64,000 nucleotides of DNA from an uncultured Pseudomonadota bacterium. GTDB taxonomy: Bacteria; Pseudomonadota; Gammaproteobacteria; Steroidobacterales; Steroidobacteraceae. Position numbers and translations under genes: made by a program. The notes below the pieces were generated by a model. It was not told the origin of the DNA. It was given only the letters and a program-made list of their open reading frames with translations, and ran no database searches. The DNA is taken from NCBI GenBank assembly GCA_903868595.1, contig CAIPVV010000008.1, forward strand, positions 1 to 64,000, read 5' to 3'. Positions 18,833 through 31,827 of the stretch are shown piece after piece. Numbering within the stretch: position 1 is the first letter of the stretch; each line of letters begins with the position of its first letter.

Positions 18833-19682
18833 GGCGCACTCCGCGGTCGGGGGCGGCAATGTAGCAGACGACAGCCTCGCCGCGGCGCTGGGCGCGGCCC
18901 GGGCAGCGGGACTGCAGCGTCTGGATGCCGAGCTGCTGCTGGCGCGGGCCACGGGCCTGTCGCGGGCCACCCTCCTGGGCCACGGCGAGCGCACCGTGGG
19001 AGCCGCGGCGCGGGCGCAGTTTCAGGCCGACTGCGCGCGCCGCCTGGCGGGCGAGCCCCTGGCCTACATCGAGGGCGAGAAGGAATTCTGGTCGCTGCGC
19101 CTCGCGGTCTCCCCCGCGGTGCTGGTGCCGCGGCCCGAAACCGAGCTGCTGGTGGAGCGCGCCCTGGCGCTGCTGCCCGCCGGGCCAGTGGGCGTGGCGG
19201 ACCTGGGCACGGGCTCCGGGGCGATCGCCCTGGCGCTGGCGAGCGAACGGCCCGCCTGGTCGATCACCGCGGTGGATGCCTCCGCGGCGGCCCTGCAGGT
19301 CGCGCGTGCCAATGCCGAGCGTCTCGGCCTGCCCAACGTGACCTTCCTGCAGGGCAGCTGGTGCGAGCCGCTCGCCGGGCAGCGCTTCTCAGCCATCCTG
19401 AGCAACCCGCCCTACGTGGATCCTGCGGACCCCGCGCTGGCGGCCCTGCGCCACGAGCCCCTGTCGGCACTGGCGGCGGCGCAGCAAGGTTATGCGGACC
19501 TGCTGGCGATCTTGAAGTCCGCCCCGGCGTGTTTGGCGCCCGGGGGCCTGCTCGTGCTGGAGCACGGCGCTACCCAGGCCCCCCGGTTGGCGGCTGCGCT
19601 TGTCGCCCACGGCTACGCTCAAGTAGTCTGCCATCCCGATCTGGCCGGCCATCCCCGCGTGACCGTGGCACGCTGGCCCTGA
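18798..19682 (+). CDS. prmC: peptide chain release factor N(5)-glutamine methyltransferase
   Basis: 294 residues from TTG 18798, preceded by AGGAG at 8 bp; no ATG is in frame near the expected start, so the first ~25 residues are uncertain. PrmC uses S-adenosylmethionine to methylate the Gln of the GGQ motif in RF1 and RF2. The SAM loop DLGTGSGA and substrate-binding NPPY (Asn203) are present, as is a helical N-terminal domain. It follows prfA by ~1 kb with a minus-strand gene between. Confidence 0.93.
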   Translation: MPGGEDKSASVTAHSAVGGGNVADDSLAAALGAARAAGLQRLDAELLLARATGLSRATLLGHGERTVGAAARAQFQADCARRLAGEPLAYIEGEKEFWSLRLAVSPAVLVPRPETELLVERALALLPAGPVGVADLGTGSGAIALALASERPAWSITAVDASAAALQVARANAERLGLPNVTFLQGSWCEPLAGQRFSAILSNPPYVDPADPALAALRHEPLSALAAAQQGYADLLAILKSAPACLAPGGLLVLEHGATQAPRLAAALVAHGYAQVVCHPDLAGHPRVTVARWP

Positions 19683-19719
19683 CTCCCGATTACTCAACAG
19701 CGGAAAAAGACACCCCATC

Positions 19720-20208
19720 ATGGTTCGTTTCGAAACAACGCACGGCGGCTTCACCCTGGAACTGGACGTGGAAAAGGCTCCGGAATCGGTCGCCAACTTC
19801 CTGCAGTACGTCGACGACGGCTTCTTTGACGGCACGATCTTCCATCGCGTCATCCCGGGCTTCATGGTCCAGGGCGGCGGCATGACGGCGGACTTCGAGC
19901 AGAAGAAGAACCGCGGGCCGATCAAGAACGAGGCCAAGAACGGCCTGAAGAACAACCGCGGCACCGTGGCGATGGCGCGCACGAACGACATCAATAGTGC
20001 GACCTCGCAGTTCTTCATCAACCTGGTCGACAACGACTTCCTGAACAACTCCGCCGGCAGCTTCGGCTACGCGGTGTTCGGCAAGGTCGTTGAGGGCATG
20101 GACACGATCGATCGCATCGCGAAGGAGCGCACCGGCAGCCGCAAGGGCCACAGCGACGTACCAGTGGCGGACGTGACGATCAACTCCGCCAAGCGCGTCG
20201 AAGCCTAA
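19720..20208 (+). CDS. ppiB: peptidyl-prolyl cis-trans isomerase, cyclophilin type (cytosolic)
   Basis: 162 residues, the length of PpiB. The cyclophilin signatures [13 protein letters not shown] (catalytic Arg) and SQFFINL are intact. There is no signal peptide, so it should act in the cytosol. It starts 37 bp after prmC and is followed 17 bp later by the mtgA ATG, so the three may share a transcript. Confidence 0.95.
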   Translation: MVRFETTHGGFTLELDVEKAPESVANFLQYVDDGFFDGTIFHRVIPGFMVQGGGMTADFEQKKNRGPIKNEAKNGLKNNRGTVAMARTNDINSATSQFFINLVDNDFLNNSAGSFGYAVFGKVVEGMDTIDRIAKERTGSRKGHSDVPVADVTINSAKRVEA

Positions 20209-20225
20209 GACAGCGCTTGGATCGC

Positions 20226-20957
20226 ATGCTGCGATTCCTGGGCCGCCTGCTGCGCTGGACGCTGCTGGCGGCCTTGGTCCTTGTGCTCCTGTGCACCGCC
20301 AGCGTCCTGGCGCTGCGCTACGTCAACCCACCCACCAGCGCCTTCATCATCGAGGCGCAGCTGCAGGAGTGGTTCGGCGACGACCCCACGCCCTACCACC
20401 TGCGGCAGGAGTGGCGCGACATCACCCAGATCTCCCCGCAGGTCGCGATCGCGGTCGTGGCCTCCGAGGACCAGCAGTTTCCGTTTCATTCCGGCTTCGA
20501 CCTGGGCCAGATCAAGAAGGCCATGGCCGAGGCCGAGCGCGGCCAACGCGCGCGCGGCGCCAGCACCATCACCCAGCAGGTGGCCAAGAACCTCTTCCTC
20601 TGGTCCGGCCACAGCTATCTACGCAAGGCACTGGAGGCCGGCTTCACGGTGCTGATGGAGTGGCTGTGGCCCAAGCAGCGCATCCTCGAGGTCTACCTGA
20701 ACATCGCGCAGTTCGGTCGCGGCATCTACGGGGTGCAGGCGGCTTCGCGGGCGTATTTTCGCCATGACGCGCGCACGCTGAGCGCCGGCGAAGCGGCGCT
20801 GCTGGCCGCGGTGCTGCCCAACCCGATCAAGCTGCGGGCGGATGCCCCCAGCCGGTACCTGCTGGGCCGGCGCGCGGAGATCCTGGGACAGATGCAGGCC
20901 CTGGGTGGGCACGCCTGGCTCAAAGACGTACTGCCGCGAACGCGCGACAAGCAGTAG
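20226..20957 (+). CDS. mtgA: monofunctional biosynthetic peptidoglycan transglycosylase
   Basis: 243 residues from ATG 20226; a TTG at 20217 would add three codons. One N-terminal membrane anchor (WTLLAALVLVLLC) precedes a GT51 domain with the catalytic EDQQF Glu, GASTITQQ and the conserved RKxxE-like helix. It polymerises lipid II into glycan strands but has no transpeptidase domain. It sits downstream of ppiB. Confidence 0.94.
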   Translation: MLRFLGRLLRWTLLAALVLVLLCTASVLALRYVNPPTSAFIIEAQLQEWFGDDPTPYHLRQEWRDITQISPQVAIAVVASEDQQFPFHSGFDLGQIKKAMAEAERGQRARGASTITQQVAKNLFLWSGHSYLRKALEAGFTVLMEWLWPKQRILEVYLNIAQFGRGIYGVQAASRAYFRHDARTLSAGEAALLAAVLPNPIKLRADAPSRYLLGRRAEILGQMQALGGHAWLKDVLPRTRDKQ

Positions 20958-21145
20958 GTCGCCCTAGCGGCGGACCGGGGAGTGCTTCCACGGATTGGGA
21001 TGCGGCCTTGCCAACCCCCTTTTCCGGGCGAGGTCCTGCGGACGGATCTTGCGACTGGGCGCTGCGACCGCCGGCGCTATCGCACGGCTTTGAGGCACGA
21101 GTATGCTAGGCCTGCAAACCCGACCGACCATCCGCAAGGTAGGAC

Positions 21146-21715
21146 ATGAACCCACGACGCCTTATCGCCTCTGCCACGTTCCTCCTGCTGGGCGCCGGCA
21201 GCATCACGGCGGTCGCCGCGGCGCCCGACGCACTGGACAGCCTGCGCGCCTGCAAGTCGCTGACGGACGTGGCCAAGCGAGCGAGCTGCTACGAGGCGGA
21301 ATTGGCGAAACTCGACAGCCAGCCGGCCGCACCGGCACCCGCAGCCGCTGCGAAGGCGCCGACGTCCCCACAGCCGGCTGCGGCGAAGGTCCAGTCTCCC
21401 GCAGCGGTGGCGGCAGAGAAGGCTCCCATCGCCGCGACTGCGGCATTCGGCGAGGAAGCCGTACGCAAGGGGCCGGACCCGAGCCAACCCAAATCGATGA
21501 CCGCGAGGATCGACAAACTCCGGAAGAGTGCCAGTGATCTTGCCATCATCACCCTCGACAACGGCCAGGTCTGGCGCCAGCTGGAAGCCACGGACTACTT
21601 CCCCATGGCGCTGGGCGATACCGTACTGATCAAGCGGGGCGCCTTGGGCTCATACAAGCTTCTGGTGGTGAAAGAAGGCTGGACGCGCGGGATTCCCGTC
21701 TCGCGCAGTAAATAG
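21146..21715 (+). CDS. secreted protein of unknown function
   Basis: 189 residues with a Sec signal peptide (FLLLGAGSITAVAAAP). The mature N terminus has a Cys pair (RACKSL and ASCYEAE), followed by a ~60-residue Ala/Pro/Lys linker. A compact C-terminal domain (NGQVWRQLE, GDTVLIKRGALGSYKLLV) is likely a small beta barrel. Similar proteins occur in related gammaproteobacteria, but I know of no function. It is convergent with hslO. Confidence 0.75.
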   Translation: MNPRRLIASATFLLLGAGSITAVAAAPDALDSLRACKSLTDVAKRASCYEAELAKLDSQPAAPAPAAAAKAPTSPQPAAAKVQSPAAVAAEKAPIAATAAFGEEAVRKGPDPSQPKSMTARIDKLRKSASDLAIITLDNGQVWRQLEATDYFPMALGDTVLIKRGALGSYKLLVVKEGWTRGIPVSRSK

Positions 21716-21809
21716 CCCGCACCGCCGGACCCCGGGAGGTTGCCGGTTCGACAGGTCGCCAACAGATCCCCCCCAGTACGACGTCGCGCAATTACCCGGG
21801 TCCCACTGG

Positions 21810-21831
21810 AGCTGGCACTGCCGTGCCAGCT
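21810..21831. terminator. hairpin between convergent genes
   Basis: A perfect 9-bp stem (AGCTGGCAC with GTGCCAGCT) around a TGCC loop, located between the convergent stops at 21715 and 21843. Neither side has a T tract, so it may be a weak bidirectional terminator or an RNA 3'-end stabiliser. Confidence 0.4.
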
Positions 21832-21842
21832 GTCGCCCAGGA

Positions 21843-22748
21843 CTAGTTCAGCGAGCCGGGGGAATCCGGCGAGGGTGCCGCGGCAAACAGCTGCTCCACG
21901 TCGATCGCATCAAAGCGGTAGGGTCGCTGGCAGAACTCGCAGGTCACGGTGACCAGGCCCTGCTCCTGCAGCACCGAGCGCACCTCCGCCTCCCCCAGCG
22001 ACTGCAGCAGCGAGGCCACCCGCTCCTCGTCGCAGCGGCACTGGAAGCGCACGATGGCCGGCTCGAAGAGACGGAGGTCAAACGCCCCAAAGACCTGCTG
22101 CAGCAAGGGCTCGATCTCCGCATCCAGCAGCTCCCGCGGCCTGACCGTGGCGAGCAGCAGCGAGGCCTCGTCCCAGAGGTCCCGCACGTGGCCTTCGGCC
22201 GCCTCCCCGGCCGCAGCCGGCGTCGGCAGCTTCTGCAGCAGCAGGCCGGCGGCGCGGTTTTCGTCCGCGGCGAGCACGATGCGGGTCGGCAGCTGCTCGG
22301 AGTCCTCGAAGTACCGCTCCAGGCATTGCGCCAGCGTGCTGCCGGTCAGCGGCACGATGCCCTGGTACGGCGGGGAGCCGTCGCCACGGTCGATGGTCAC
22401 GACCAGACGGCCCTCGCCCACCAGCGCGCGGAAGTCCTCCTCCGCAGGGGGATTGGACTCATCCCTGAGCTGGGCCACGGCGCGCAGGTGCTGCTCGTGC
22501 GTCACCTGGGCGATCAGCAGCGCCAGGCTCCCGCCGCCGGTGACCTGCAGCGTGAGCGTGCCGCGGAACTTCAAGGCGGCGGCCAGCAGCGAGGTCGCAG
22601 CCATCGCCTCGCCGAGCAGCCGGGTCACGGCCGGTGGGTGGGACTGGTGCACGCGCGCCGCGGCCCAGCTCTCCTCCAGCCGCACCCAATGCCCGCGCAG
22701 CGGCTCGTTCTCGAACAGAAAACGCCGCAGCCGGTCGACCTCACGCAA
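21843..22748 (-). CDS. hslO: Hsp33 redox-regulated chaperonin
   Basis: 301 residues from TTG 22748, the only start that places FLFE near residue 10 as in E. coli. Hsp33 is a cytosolic holdase switched on by oxidation. The four zinc-binding Cys are intact as CRC and CEFC in the C-terminal linker region. It follows gatB by 15 bp on the same strand, probably as the last gene of the gatCAB transcript. Confidence 0.95.
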   Translation of the reverse strand: MREVDRLRRFLFENEPLRGHWVRLEESWAAARVHQSHPPAVTRLLGEAMAATSLLAAALKFRGTLTLQVTGGGSLALLIAQVTHEQHLRAVAQLRDESNPPAEEDFRALVGEGRLVVTIDRGDGSPPYQGIVPLTGSTLAQCLERYFEDSEQLPTRIVLAADENRAAGLLLQKLPTPAAAGEAAEGHVRDLWDEASLLLATVRPRELLDAEIEPLLQQVFGAFDLRLFEPAIVRFQCRCDEERVASLLQSLGEAEVRSVLQEQGLVTVTCEFCQRPYRFDAIDVEQLFAAAPSPDSPGSLN

Positions 22749-22763
22749 GCGGGTTCTGCCTGC

Positions 22764-24199
<1,436 letters not shown>

Positions 24200-24203
<4 letters not shown>

Positions 24204-25690
24204 TTCGCACCCGCCTTGCTTGCCGGGTTGAAGTCCGCTGCCCAGCCAGCCGGCGTGCGCAGGTGAAAGTCCGTCTCGCGCTGGTAGGCATGCGCCGCGG
24301 CCAGCAGCCGGCCCTCGGAGAAGTGCGGGCCGATCAGCTGGACGCCGACCGGCAAGCCGGCCGCGAAACCGCAAGGAATGGACATCGCGGGCAGGCCCGC
24401 CAGATTCGCGCCGATGGTGTAGATATCGTTCAGATACATGGTGATCGGATCACTGGTCTTGTCGCCGATACCGAAGGCCACCGTCGGCGTGGTCGGTCCC
24501 AGCAGCAGGTCCACCTCGCCGAAGGCGCGGCGGAAGTCCTCGTTGATGAGCGCGCGGACGCGCTGCGCCTTGAGGTAGTAGGCGTCGTAGTAGCCGGCCG
24601 ACAGCACATAGGTGCCGGTCATGATGCGACGCTTGACCTCGGCCCCGAAGCCCTCGGCGCGCGAGCGCTTGTAGAGGTCCATCAGGTCCTTGGGGTTCTC
24701 GCAGCGGTGCCCGAAGCGCACGCCGTCAAAGCGCGCTAGGTTCGAGGAACACTCGGCCGGGGCCACCACATAGTAAGTCGGCACCGACAGGGGCAGGTTC
24801 GGAAGGCTGACCTCCTTCACGGTGGCGCCCAGCCTCTGCCAAGCGGCCAGCGCCTCGCGCACCGATTTCTCGATCGCCGGGTCCAGGCCCTCGCCGAAGA
24901 ATTCCGTCAGGATCCCGATCCTAAGGCCCCTCATCGGCGTCCCAAGCTCGGCCGTGTAGTCCGGCACCGGCACGTCCACGCTGGTGGAGTCGCGCGGGTC
25001 AAAGCCCGCCATCGCCTGCAGCGTCATGGCCGCATCCTCGGCCGACACCGTGATCACGCCGGCCTGATCCAGGCTCGAGGCGAAGGCGATCATGCCGTAG
25101 CGCGAGACACGCCCGTAGGTGGGCTTGATCCCGGTGACGCCGCACAGCGCGGCCGGCTGGCGGATCGAGCCGCCGGTGTCGGTGGCGGTGGCCAGGGGCG
25201 CCAGGCGCGCCGCCACGGCAGCGGCCGAACCGCCGGAGGAGCCGCCCGGGACCACCTTGGGGTCCCAGGGGTTGTGCACGGGCCCGAAATAGCTGGTTTC
25301 GTTGGAGGAACCCATCGCGAACTCGTCCATGTTCGCCTTGCCCAGCATCACGGTGCCGGCCTCCTTCAGGCGGGTGACCAGCGTCGCGTCGTAGGGCGAG
25401 ATGAAGTTGGAGAGCATCCGGGAGGCGCAGGTCGTCCGGACGCCCGCAGTGCAGAAGATGTCCTTGTGGATGATCGGCACGCCGGTCAGCGGCCCGGCGG
25501 TGCCGTCGGCCAGTCGCTGATCGGCGACAGCCGCGGCGGCCAGCGCCGACTCCGCCGTCACGGTAACCAGCGCGTTCAGGGCCGGCTGGGCCTGCTCGAT
25601 GCGCGCCAGGTAGGCGCGCGTCAACTCGACGCTGGAGTACTTGCGGGCCTTCAGGCCGGCGGCCACTTCGGCCAGGGTTTTCTCGGCCAC
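24200..25690 (-). CDS. gatA: Asp/Glu-tRNA amidotransferase subunit A
   Basis: 496 residues. This is the glutaminase subunit, with the amidase-signature catalytic triad: Lys in IIHKD, Ser in PGGSSGGS and nucleophile Ser in [10 protein letters not shown]. It starts at GTG 25690, whose G is shared with the gatC stop (TAGTG), and ends overlapping gatB. Ammonia released here is channelled to GatB. Confidence 0.97.
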
Positions 25691-25977
25691 TATTCAATCA
25701 CCTTGGGAACAAGATACAGGCCACCCTCCACCTGGGGGGCGTTGCGCTGGTAGAGCTCGCGCTGGTTCGGCGAGGTCGCCTCATCGGCACGCAGGCGCTG
25801 CACCTGCTCCAGGGGATGGGCCATGGGCTCCACCTGGGCGGTCTGGGCACGGTCGAGTTCCCCGACCAGGCCAAAGATCCGGGAGAGGCTGTCGGCGTAG
25901 ACAGGAATCTCCTCCGGCTTGAGCTCCAGGCGGGCCAGGTGGGCAATGCTTTCGATCTGCTTGGGTGACAGGCTCAT
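25690..25977 (-). CDS. gatC: Asp/Glu-tRNA amidotransferase subunit C
   Basis: 95 residues from ATG 25977. The short structural subunit that clamps GatA to GatB, with the family start [17 protein letters not shown] and the C-terminal LVPKVIE. It is first gene of gatC-gatA-gatB-hslO and divergent from mreB across ~145 bp. Confidence 0.95.
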   Translation of the reverse strand: MSLSPKQIESIAHLARLELKPEEIPVYADSLSRIFGLVGELDRAQTAQVEPMAHPLEQVQRLRADEATSPNQRELYQRNAPQVEGGLYLVPKVIE

Positions 25978-26049
25978 CGCTCGCAACTTCAGGATTGAGG
26001 GAAGGGCTTTTCGGACCGGAAAAAACAGGCCCAAATGATACACGTCGCC

Positions 26050-27167
<1,118 letters not shown>

Positions 27168-27182
27168 CCGCCGGAGGTCCGA

Positions 27183-28187
27183 GTGGCCTTTATCGGCGGT
27201 GGCCTGAATCGCCCTTCCAGCCGGGATACCGCTCCCGGCCCGCGTTTCGTCGTGTTCGCGATCATCTCGATCGTCTGCATGTACTACGACCAGCGGGACA
27301 GCTGGATCAGCACGCTTCGCTATTACCTGCAGGCGACCGCCTACCCGGTGCAGCTCATCGTGGGCGCGCCTCAGGCCCTGTGGCACTGGGCGAGCGAACT
27401 CTCGCAGACGCGCGAGGCGCTGCGCGCGGAAAACGCCGACCTGAAGCGCCGCGAGCGCGAACTCTCCATCGCGGCCATGCGCTTTGCGACGCTGGAGCAC
27501 GAGAACGCCCAGCTGCGCGCGTTAGGTCAGGCAATGGCGCCGCTGGTGACCCGCTCGCAAGTGGCGGAGGTCGTGAGCCTCGACCTGAACCCGCTCAAGC
27601 AGCGCCTGCTGCTCAACCAGGGCGCCCGCAGCGAGATCTTCAACGGGCAGACGGTGGTCGATGCGCGCGGGCTGCTCGGCCAGACCGTGCGGGTAGGACC
27701 GTGGAGCGCGGAGGTGATCCTGATCACCGATCCGGAGCATGCCGTCCCGGTGCAGCTGGTTCGAAATGGCCTGCGCTCCATCGCCGTCGGCGCCGGCAAC
27801 AGCGGCGAGCTGCTGCTGCCCTACCTGCCCGTGAACTCCGACGTGAAGCCCGGCGACGTGCTGGTCACCTCGGGCCTGGGCGGCGTCTTCCCCGCCGGCT
27901 ACCCGGTCGCCGTGGTCACGGGCATCAAGCGTGACCCGGTGCTGCTGCTGGCGCAGGTCCGTGCCCGTCCGCTGGCGACGCTGGAGCGCGACCGGGAAGT
28001 CATGCTGGTGTGGTTCGATCCCAAGCATCCGGCGGCACCGGCAACGGCCGCCCAGGCCGAGACGCTGCCGCAGGTCACCCTGGGTGCCAAGCAGGAGCGT
28101 GCGCTTGCGGACGCGGCCGAGGGCGCGGCCGAGGAGGCAGCCGAGCCGCCCGCGTCCGCCGAGGACGCCCCGAAGGATCCCCGATGA
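27183..28187 (+). CDS. mreC: rod-shape-determining protein MreC
   Basis: 334 residues from GTG 27183, with GGAGG just upstream. One N-terminal membrane segment, a coiled coil (~residues 60-110, containing EALRAENADLKRRE) and a double beta-barrel periplasmic domain precede a long acidic Ala-rich tail (from ~280). MreC binds and activates PBP2. Its stop overlaps the mreD start (ATGA). Confidence 0.95.
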   Translation: MAFIGGGLNRPSSRDTAPGPRFVVFAIISIVCMYYDQRDSWISTLRYYLQATAYPVQLIVGAPQALWHWASELSQTREALRAENADLKRRERELSIAAMRFATLEHENAQLRALGQAMAPLVTRSQVAEVVSLDLNPLKQRLLLNQGARSEIFNGQTVVDARGLLGQTVRVGPWSAEVILITDPEHAVPVQLVRNGLRSIAVGAGNSGELLLPYLPVNSDVKPGDVLVTSGLGGVFPAGYPVAVVTGIKRDPVLLLAQVRARPLATLERDREVMLVWFDPKHPAAPATAAQAETLPQVTLGAKQERALADAAEGAAEEAAEPPASAEDAPKDPR

Positions 28188-28666
28188 GCCTGGCTGCGCC
28201 CCGCGAATCCCGTCCGCTGGTGTACATCACCGCGCTGGCTGGCCTGCTGCTGACGCTCCTACCACTGCCGCAGTACCTCTCGATCGTGCGCCCGCCGTTC
28301 CTCGTGCTGGTGATCCTGTACTGGTCGACGATGACGCCGCGCGCCGGCGGCATATTCATCGGTTTCCTGGCCGGCATGCTGCTGGACGTACTGCAGGGCT
28401 CGCAGCTGGGCGAACATGGCCTGGCGCTCTCCTTCATCACCTACCTGGCGGTGCGCCTGCACCTGCTGACGCGCGCCAAGCCCATCTTCGAGCAGAGCCT
28501 GTTCGCACTGGTCGCGCTGCTGCTGTACGAGGCGGTGCTGTGGGCGATCGACGGCTGGAGCGGCCACCCGATCAACAACCCCACGCGTTGGCTGCATGCC
28601 CTGACCGGCGCGGCGATCTGGCCGCTCGTCGTGGGGCTGCTGGGCCGCACGCACGCCCCCCGCTAG
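28184..28666 (+). CDS. mreD: rod-shape-determining protein MreD
   Basis: 160 residues from ATG 28184 overlapping the mreC stop. Five or so membrane segments, including LVYITALAGLLLTLLPLP and FIGFLAGMLLDVLQG, match the family. It is an inner-membrane partner of MreC and PBP2, and mrdA follows 16 bp later. Confidence 0.93.
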   Translation: MSLAAPRESRPLVYITALAGLLLTLLPLPQYLSIVRPPFLVLVILYWSTMTPRAGGIFIGFLAGMLLDVLQGSQLGEHGLALSFITYLAVRLHLLTRAKPIFEQSLFALVALLLYEAVLWAIDGWSGHPINNPTRWLHALTGAAIWPLVVGLLGRTHAPR

Positions 28667-28682
28667 GACGGACAGGAGCCTC

Positions 28683-30674
28683 ATGGCCAGCCCCGTCAGC
28701 ATCAAGAACCACCATCGCGAGCAGCGGCTGTTCCAGCGCCGCATGCTGATCGCGACGGTGATCATCCTGCTGTGCGCGATCACGCTGGGTAGCCGCCTGG
28801 TGCTGCTGCAGATCATCCGCCACGACTATTACCTGGAGCTCTCGCAGGGCAACCGCGCCCGCATCGAGCCCATCCCGGCCAACCGCGGCCTGATCCTGGA
28901 CCGCAACGGCAAGGTGCTGGCGGAGAACCAGGCGGCCTACCAGCTGGAGCTGGTGCGCGAGCAGGTGCCGGACCTGACCGGCACGCTCACGGGCCTGGCA
29001 GCGCTGCGGCTGATCCCGGACGACGAGATCGAGGACATCCGGCGGCTGGTGAAGTCGCGTCGCGGCTTCGAGGGCGTGCCGATCCGCCTGCGCATGAGCG
29101 AGGAGGAGATCGCCCGTTTCGCCGTGCACCGCCACCAGTTCCCCGGCGTCGACATCCGTACGCGGCTGACGCGGTTCTACCCGCAGGGGGAGCTCGGCGT
29201 GCATGCGCTGGGGTATGTGGCGGCCATCGGCGAACAGGACCTGACGCGCATCGACCGCTCCGCCTATGCGGGCACGACGCTGATCGGCAAGCTCGGCGTG
29301 GAGAGCGCACGCGAGAAGGAACTGCACGGCACCAACGGCTTTCGCGAGGTGCTGGTCAACGCCCAGGGCCGCTCGGTTCAGAAACAAGGCGGTCTTGCGC
29401 CGGACCTGCGCTCGCGCGCCCCCAAGGCCGGCTCGGACCTGATCCTCTCGATCGACCTGGCCGCGCAGCAGGCAGCCGAGGAGGGCCTGAAGGGCCGGCG
29501 CGGCGCGGTGGTGGCCCTGGATCCGGACAACGGCGACGTGCTGGTGCTGGCCAGCCACCCGGGCTTCGACCCCAGCCTCTTCGGACGGGGCCTGACCCGC
29601 GAGGAATACACGCACCTCTCCACCGATACCGACCGGCCGCTGTTCAACCGCGCGCTGCGCGGCACCTACCCGCCGGGCTCCACGGTCAAGCCAGTGATCG
29701 CGCTGGCCGGCCTGCGCTACGGCGCGATCACGCCGGAGGAGCACATCATTTGCCCCGGCATCTGGTTCCTGCGTGGCTACGCCAAGCCCTTCCGCGAGGG
29801 CAAGAGCGGCCGGCACGGCGCGATGGACATGGAGAACGCGATCGCGCATTCCTGCGACGTGTACTTCTATGAGCTGGCGCATCGCCTGGAGGTCGACCAC
29901 ATCTCCGAATTCCTCGCCCCGTTCGGCTACGGCAAGCCCACCGGCATCGACATCAAGGGCGAGCTGTCCGGGATCCTGCCGTCGCGGGCCTGGAAGAAAC
30001 AGCGCTACAAGAACCCGGCCGAGAAGGTCTGGTTCCCCGGCGAGACCGTGAACTTCGGCGTCGGGCAGGGATACCTGACCGTGACGCCGATGGAGCAGGC
30101 CCACATGGTGGCGACAATCGCCTCGCGCGGCCGCAGCTTCAAGCCGCGGCTCGTCACGGGACTGAAGGACCCGGAATCCGGGCAGATGTCGATCATTCCG
30201 CCGCTGCGCCTGCCCGACGTGGAGGGCATCCCGGAGAAGGACTGGGACCACGTGTTCGCCGGCATGATGGGCACCATCCAGCGCGGTACGGCGGCGCAGG
30301 CGGCCGCCAACATGTCCCATACCGCCTACACGGTGGCCGGCAAAACCGGCACCGCCCAGGTCGTCTCCATCGCGGCCAACGAGAAGCTGGACATGAAGCT
30401 GGAGGAGCGCCAGCGCGACCATTCCTGGTTCATCGCCTTCGCCCCGGTGGAGGCGCCGCGCATCGCGCTGGTGGTGCTGGTGGAGAACGGCGGCTTTGGC
30501 GCCGCGGCCGCCGCGCCCATCGCGCGCAAGGTACTGGACGCCTATCTCTTGCCGCGCGGGTTCGGCACGCCGCCCGCGGCCGCCGCTGCGGCGCCAGCGG
30601 CCCCCGCCTCCGCCCCGGCCCCGGCCCCGGCGAAAGTCCCTCCCGCCCGCGCAAAGAGCCCGAAGAAACCATGA
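28683..30674 (+). CDS. mrdA: penicillin-binding protein 2 (elongation transpeptidase)
   Basis: 663 residues. A short cytosolic tail and one membrane anchor lead into the pedestal domain (ANRGLILDRNG) and the transpeptidase domain. The active-site set is complete: Ser333-TVK, SCD in AHSCDVYFYE and KTG at 554-556. The Ala/Pro/Lys-rich C-terminal tail is low complexity. PBP2 crosslinks glycan made by RodA; rodA begins within its last codons (4-bp overlap). Confidence 0.97.
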   Translation: MASPVSIKNHHREQRLFQRRMLIATVIILLCAITLGSRLVLLQIIRHDYYLELSQGNRARIEPIPANRGLILDRNGKVLAENQAAYQLELVREQVPDLTGTLTGLAALRLIPDDEIEDIRRLVKSRRGFEGVPIRLRMSEEEIARFAVHRHQFPGVDIRTRLTRFYPQGELGVHALGYVAAIGEQDLTRIDRSAYAGTTLIGKLGVESAREKELHGTNGFREVLVNAQGRSVQKQGGLAPDLRSRAPKAGSDLILSIDLAAQQAAEEGLKGRRGAVVALDPDNGDVLVLASHPGFDPSLFGRGLTREEYTHLSTDTDRPLFNRALRGTYPPGSTVKPVIALAGLRYGAITPEEHIICPGIWFLRGYAKPFREGKSGRHGAMDMENAIAHSCDVYFYELAHRLEVDHISEFLAPFGYGKPTGIDIKGELSGILPSRAWKKQRYKNPAEKVWFPGETVNFGVGQGYLTVTPMEQAHMVATIASRGRSFKPRLVTGLKDPESGQMSIIPPLRLPDVEGIPEKDWDHVFAGMMGTIQRGTAAQAAANMSHTAYTVAGKTGTAQVVSIAANEKLDMKLEERQRDHSWFIAFAPVEAPRIALVVLVENGGFGAAAAAPIARKVLDAYLLPRGFGTPPAAAAAAPAAPASAPAPAPAKVPPARAKSPKKP

Positions 30675-31807
30675 TCTACGAACAGCTCAGCGCCCCCTCG
30701 GCGCGCCGCACGATCACCATCGCCGCGCGCGTGCTGATGGCGCTGAAGCTCGATGGGCCGCTGCTGGTGGGCCTGTCGCTGATCGCGATCTTCGGCCTGG
30801 TGGTGCTGTACAGCGCCTCGGGCCAGGACATGGGCAAGATCCTGCGGGCGATACTGCACCTGGGCCTGGGTACCGTGGCCATGCTCGCCCTGGCACAGGT
30901 CAAGCCCTCCTCCCTGCGCAACGCCGCGCCCTGGCTCTATCTCTTCGGCATCGTGCTGCTGCTGGTCGTGGACGTGACCGGCCATATCGGCAAGGGCGCG
31001 CAGCGCTGGCTGGACCTGGGGATCATCCGCTTCCAGCCCTCCGAAATCATGAAACTGGCGGTACCGATGCTCTGCGCCTGGTACCTGCACGAGCGGCCCC
31101 TGCCGCCGGGGCCCCTCGCGCTGCTGGTGGTCGCGGCGATCATCGTGGTGCCCGCGGCGCTCACTGCCGCGCAGCCGGACCTGGGCACCGCCATCCTGAT
31201 CACGATCGGTGGCGGGCTGGTGGTCGTGATGGCGGGCCTGTCGATCTACATCATCCTGGGGATGCTGCTCACCGGCGTGCTGGGCGCGTGGTACGGCTGG
31301 CACCTGCTGCAGGACTACCAGCGCAACCGCGTGCTGACCTTCATCGACCCGCAGAACGATCCGCTCGGCGCCGGCTACCACATCATCCAGTCGCAGATCG
31401 CCATCGGCTCCGGCGGCGTGTTCGGCAAGGGCTGGATGAACGGCAGCCAGTCGCAGCTGGAGTACCTGCCGGAGCGGCACACGGACTTCATCTTCGCGGT
31501 GATCGGCGAGGAGTTCGGTCTGCTGGGCCTGGTGATACTGCTGATGCTGTACCTGTTCGTCGTGGGTCGCGCGATGTACCTGACGACGCAGATGCAGGAT
31601 ACCTTCGGGCGCCTGCTGGCCTCCAGCCTCGCCCTCACGTTCTTCGTGTACGTGTTCATCAACACCGGCATGGTCAGCGGCGTGTTGCCCGTCGTCGGCG
31701 TCCCGCTGCCGCTGGTGAGCTACGGCGGCACGTCGATGGTGACCCTGCTGGCCGGCTTCGGTATCCTCATGGCGCTGTATTCCCACCGCAAGCTCGTCGG
31801 TTCCTGA
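30671..31807 (+). CDS. mrdB: SEDS glycosyltransferase RodA
   Basis: 378 residues with about ten membrane helices. SEDS hallmarks are the periplasmic loop with WLDLG, the FQPSEIMKL helix, the catalytic-Asp region AAQPDLGTA and a C-terminal VSYGGTSM. It polymerises lipid II for side-wall growth with PBP2. ATG overlaps the mrdA stop. Confidence 0.97.
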   Translation: MIYEQLSAPSARRTITIAARVLMALKLDGPLLVGLSLIAIFGLVVLYSASGQDMGKILRAILHLGLGTVAMLALAQVKPSSLRNAAPWLYLFGIVLLLVVDVTGHIGKGAQRWLDLGIIRFQPSEIMKLAVPMLCAWYLHERPLPPGPLALLVVAAIIVVPAALTAAQPDLGTAILITIGGGLVVVMAGLSIYIILGMLLTGVLGAWYGWHLLQDYQRNRVLTFIDPQNDPLGAGYHIIQSQIAIGSGGVFGKGWMNGSQSQLEYLPERHTDFIFAVIGEEFGLLGLVILLMLYLFVVGRAMYLTTQMQDTFGRLLASSLALTFFVYVFINTGMVSGVLPVVGVPLPLVSYGGTSMVTLLAGFGILMALYSHRKLVGS

Positions 31808-31827
31808 CAGGCCGTCCAGCCGCGCTA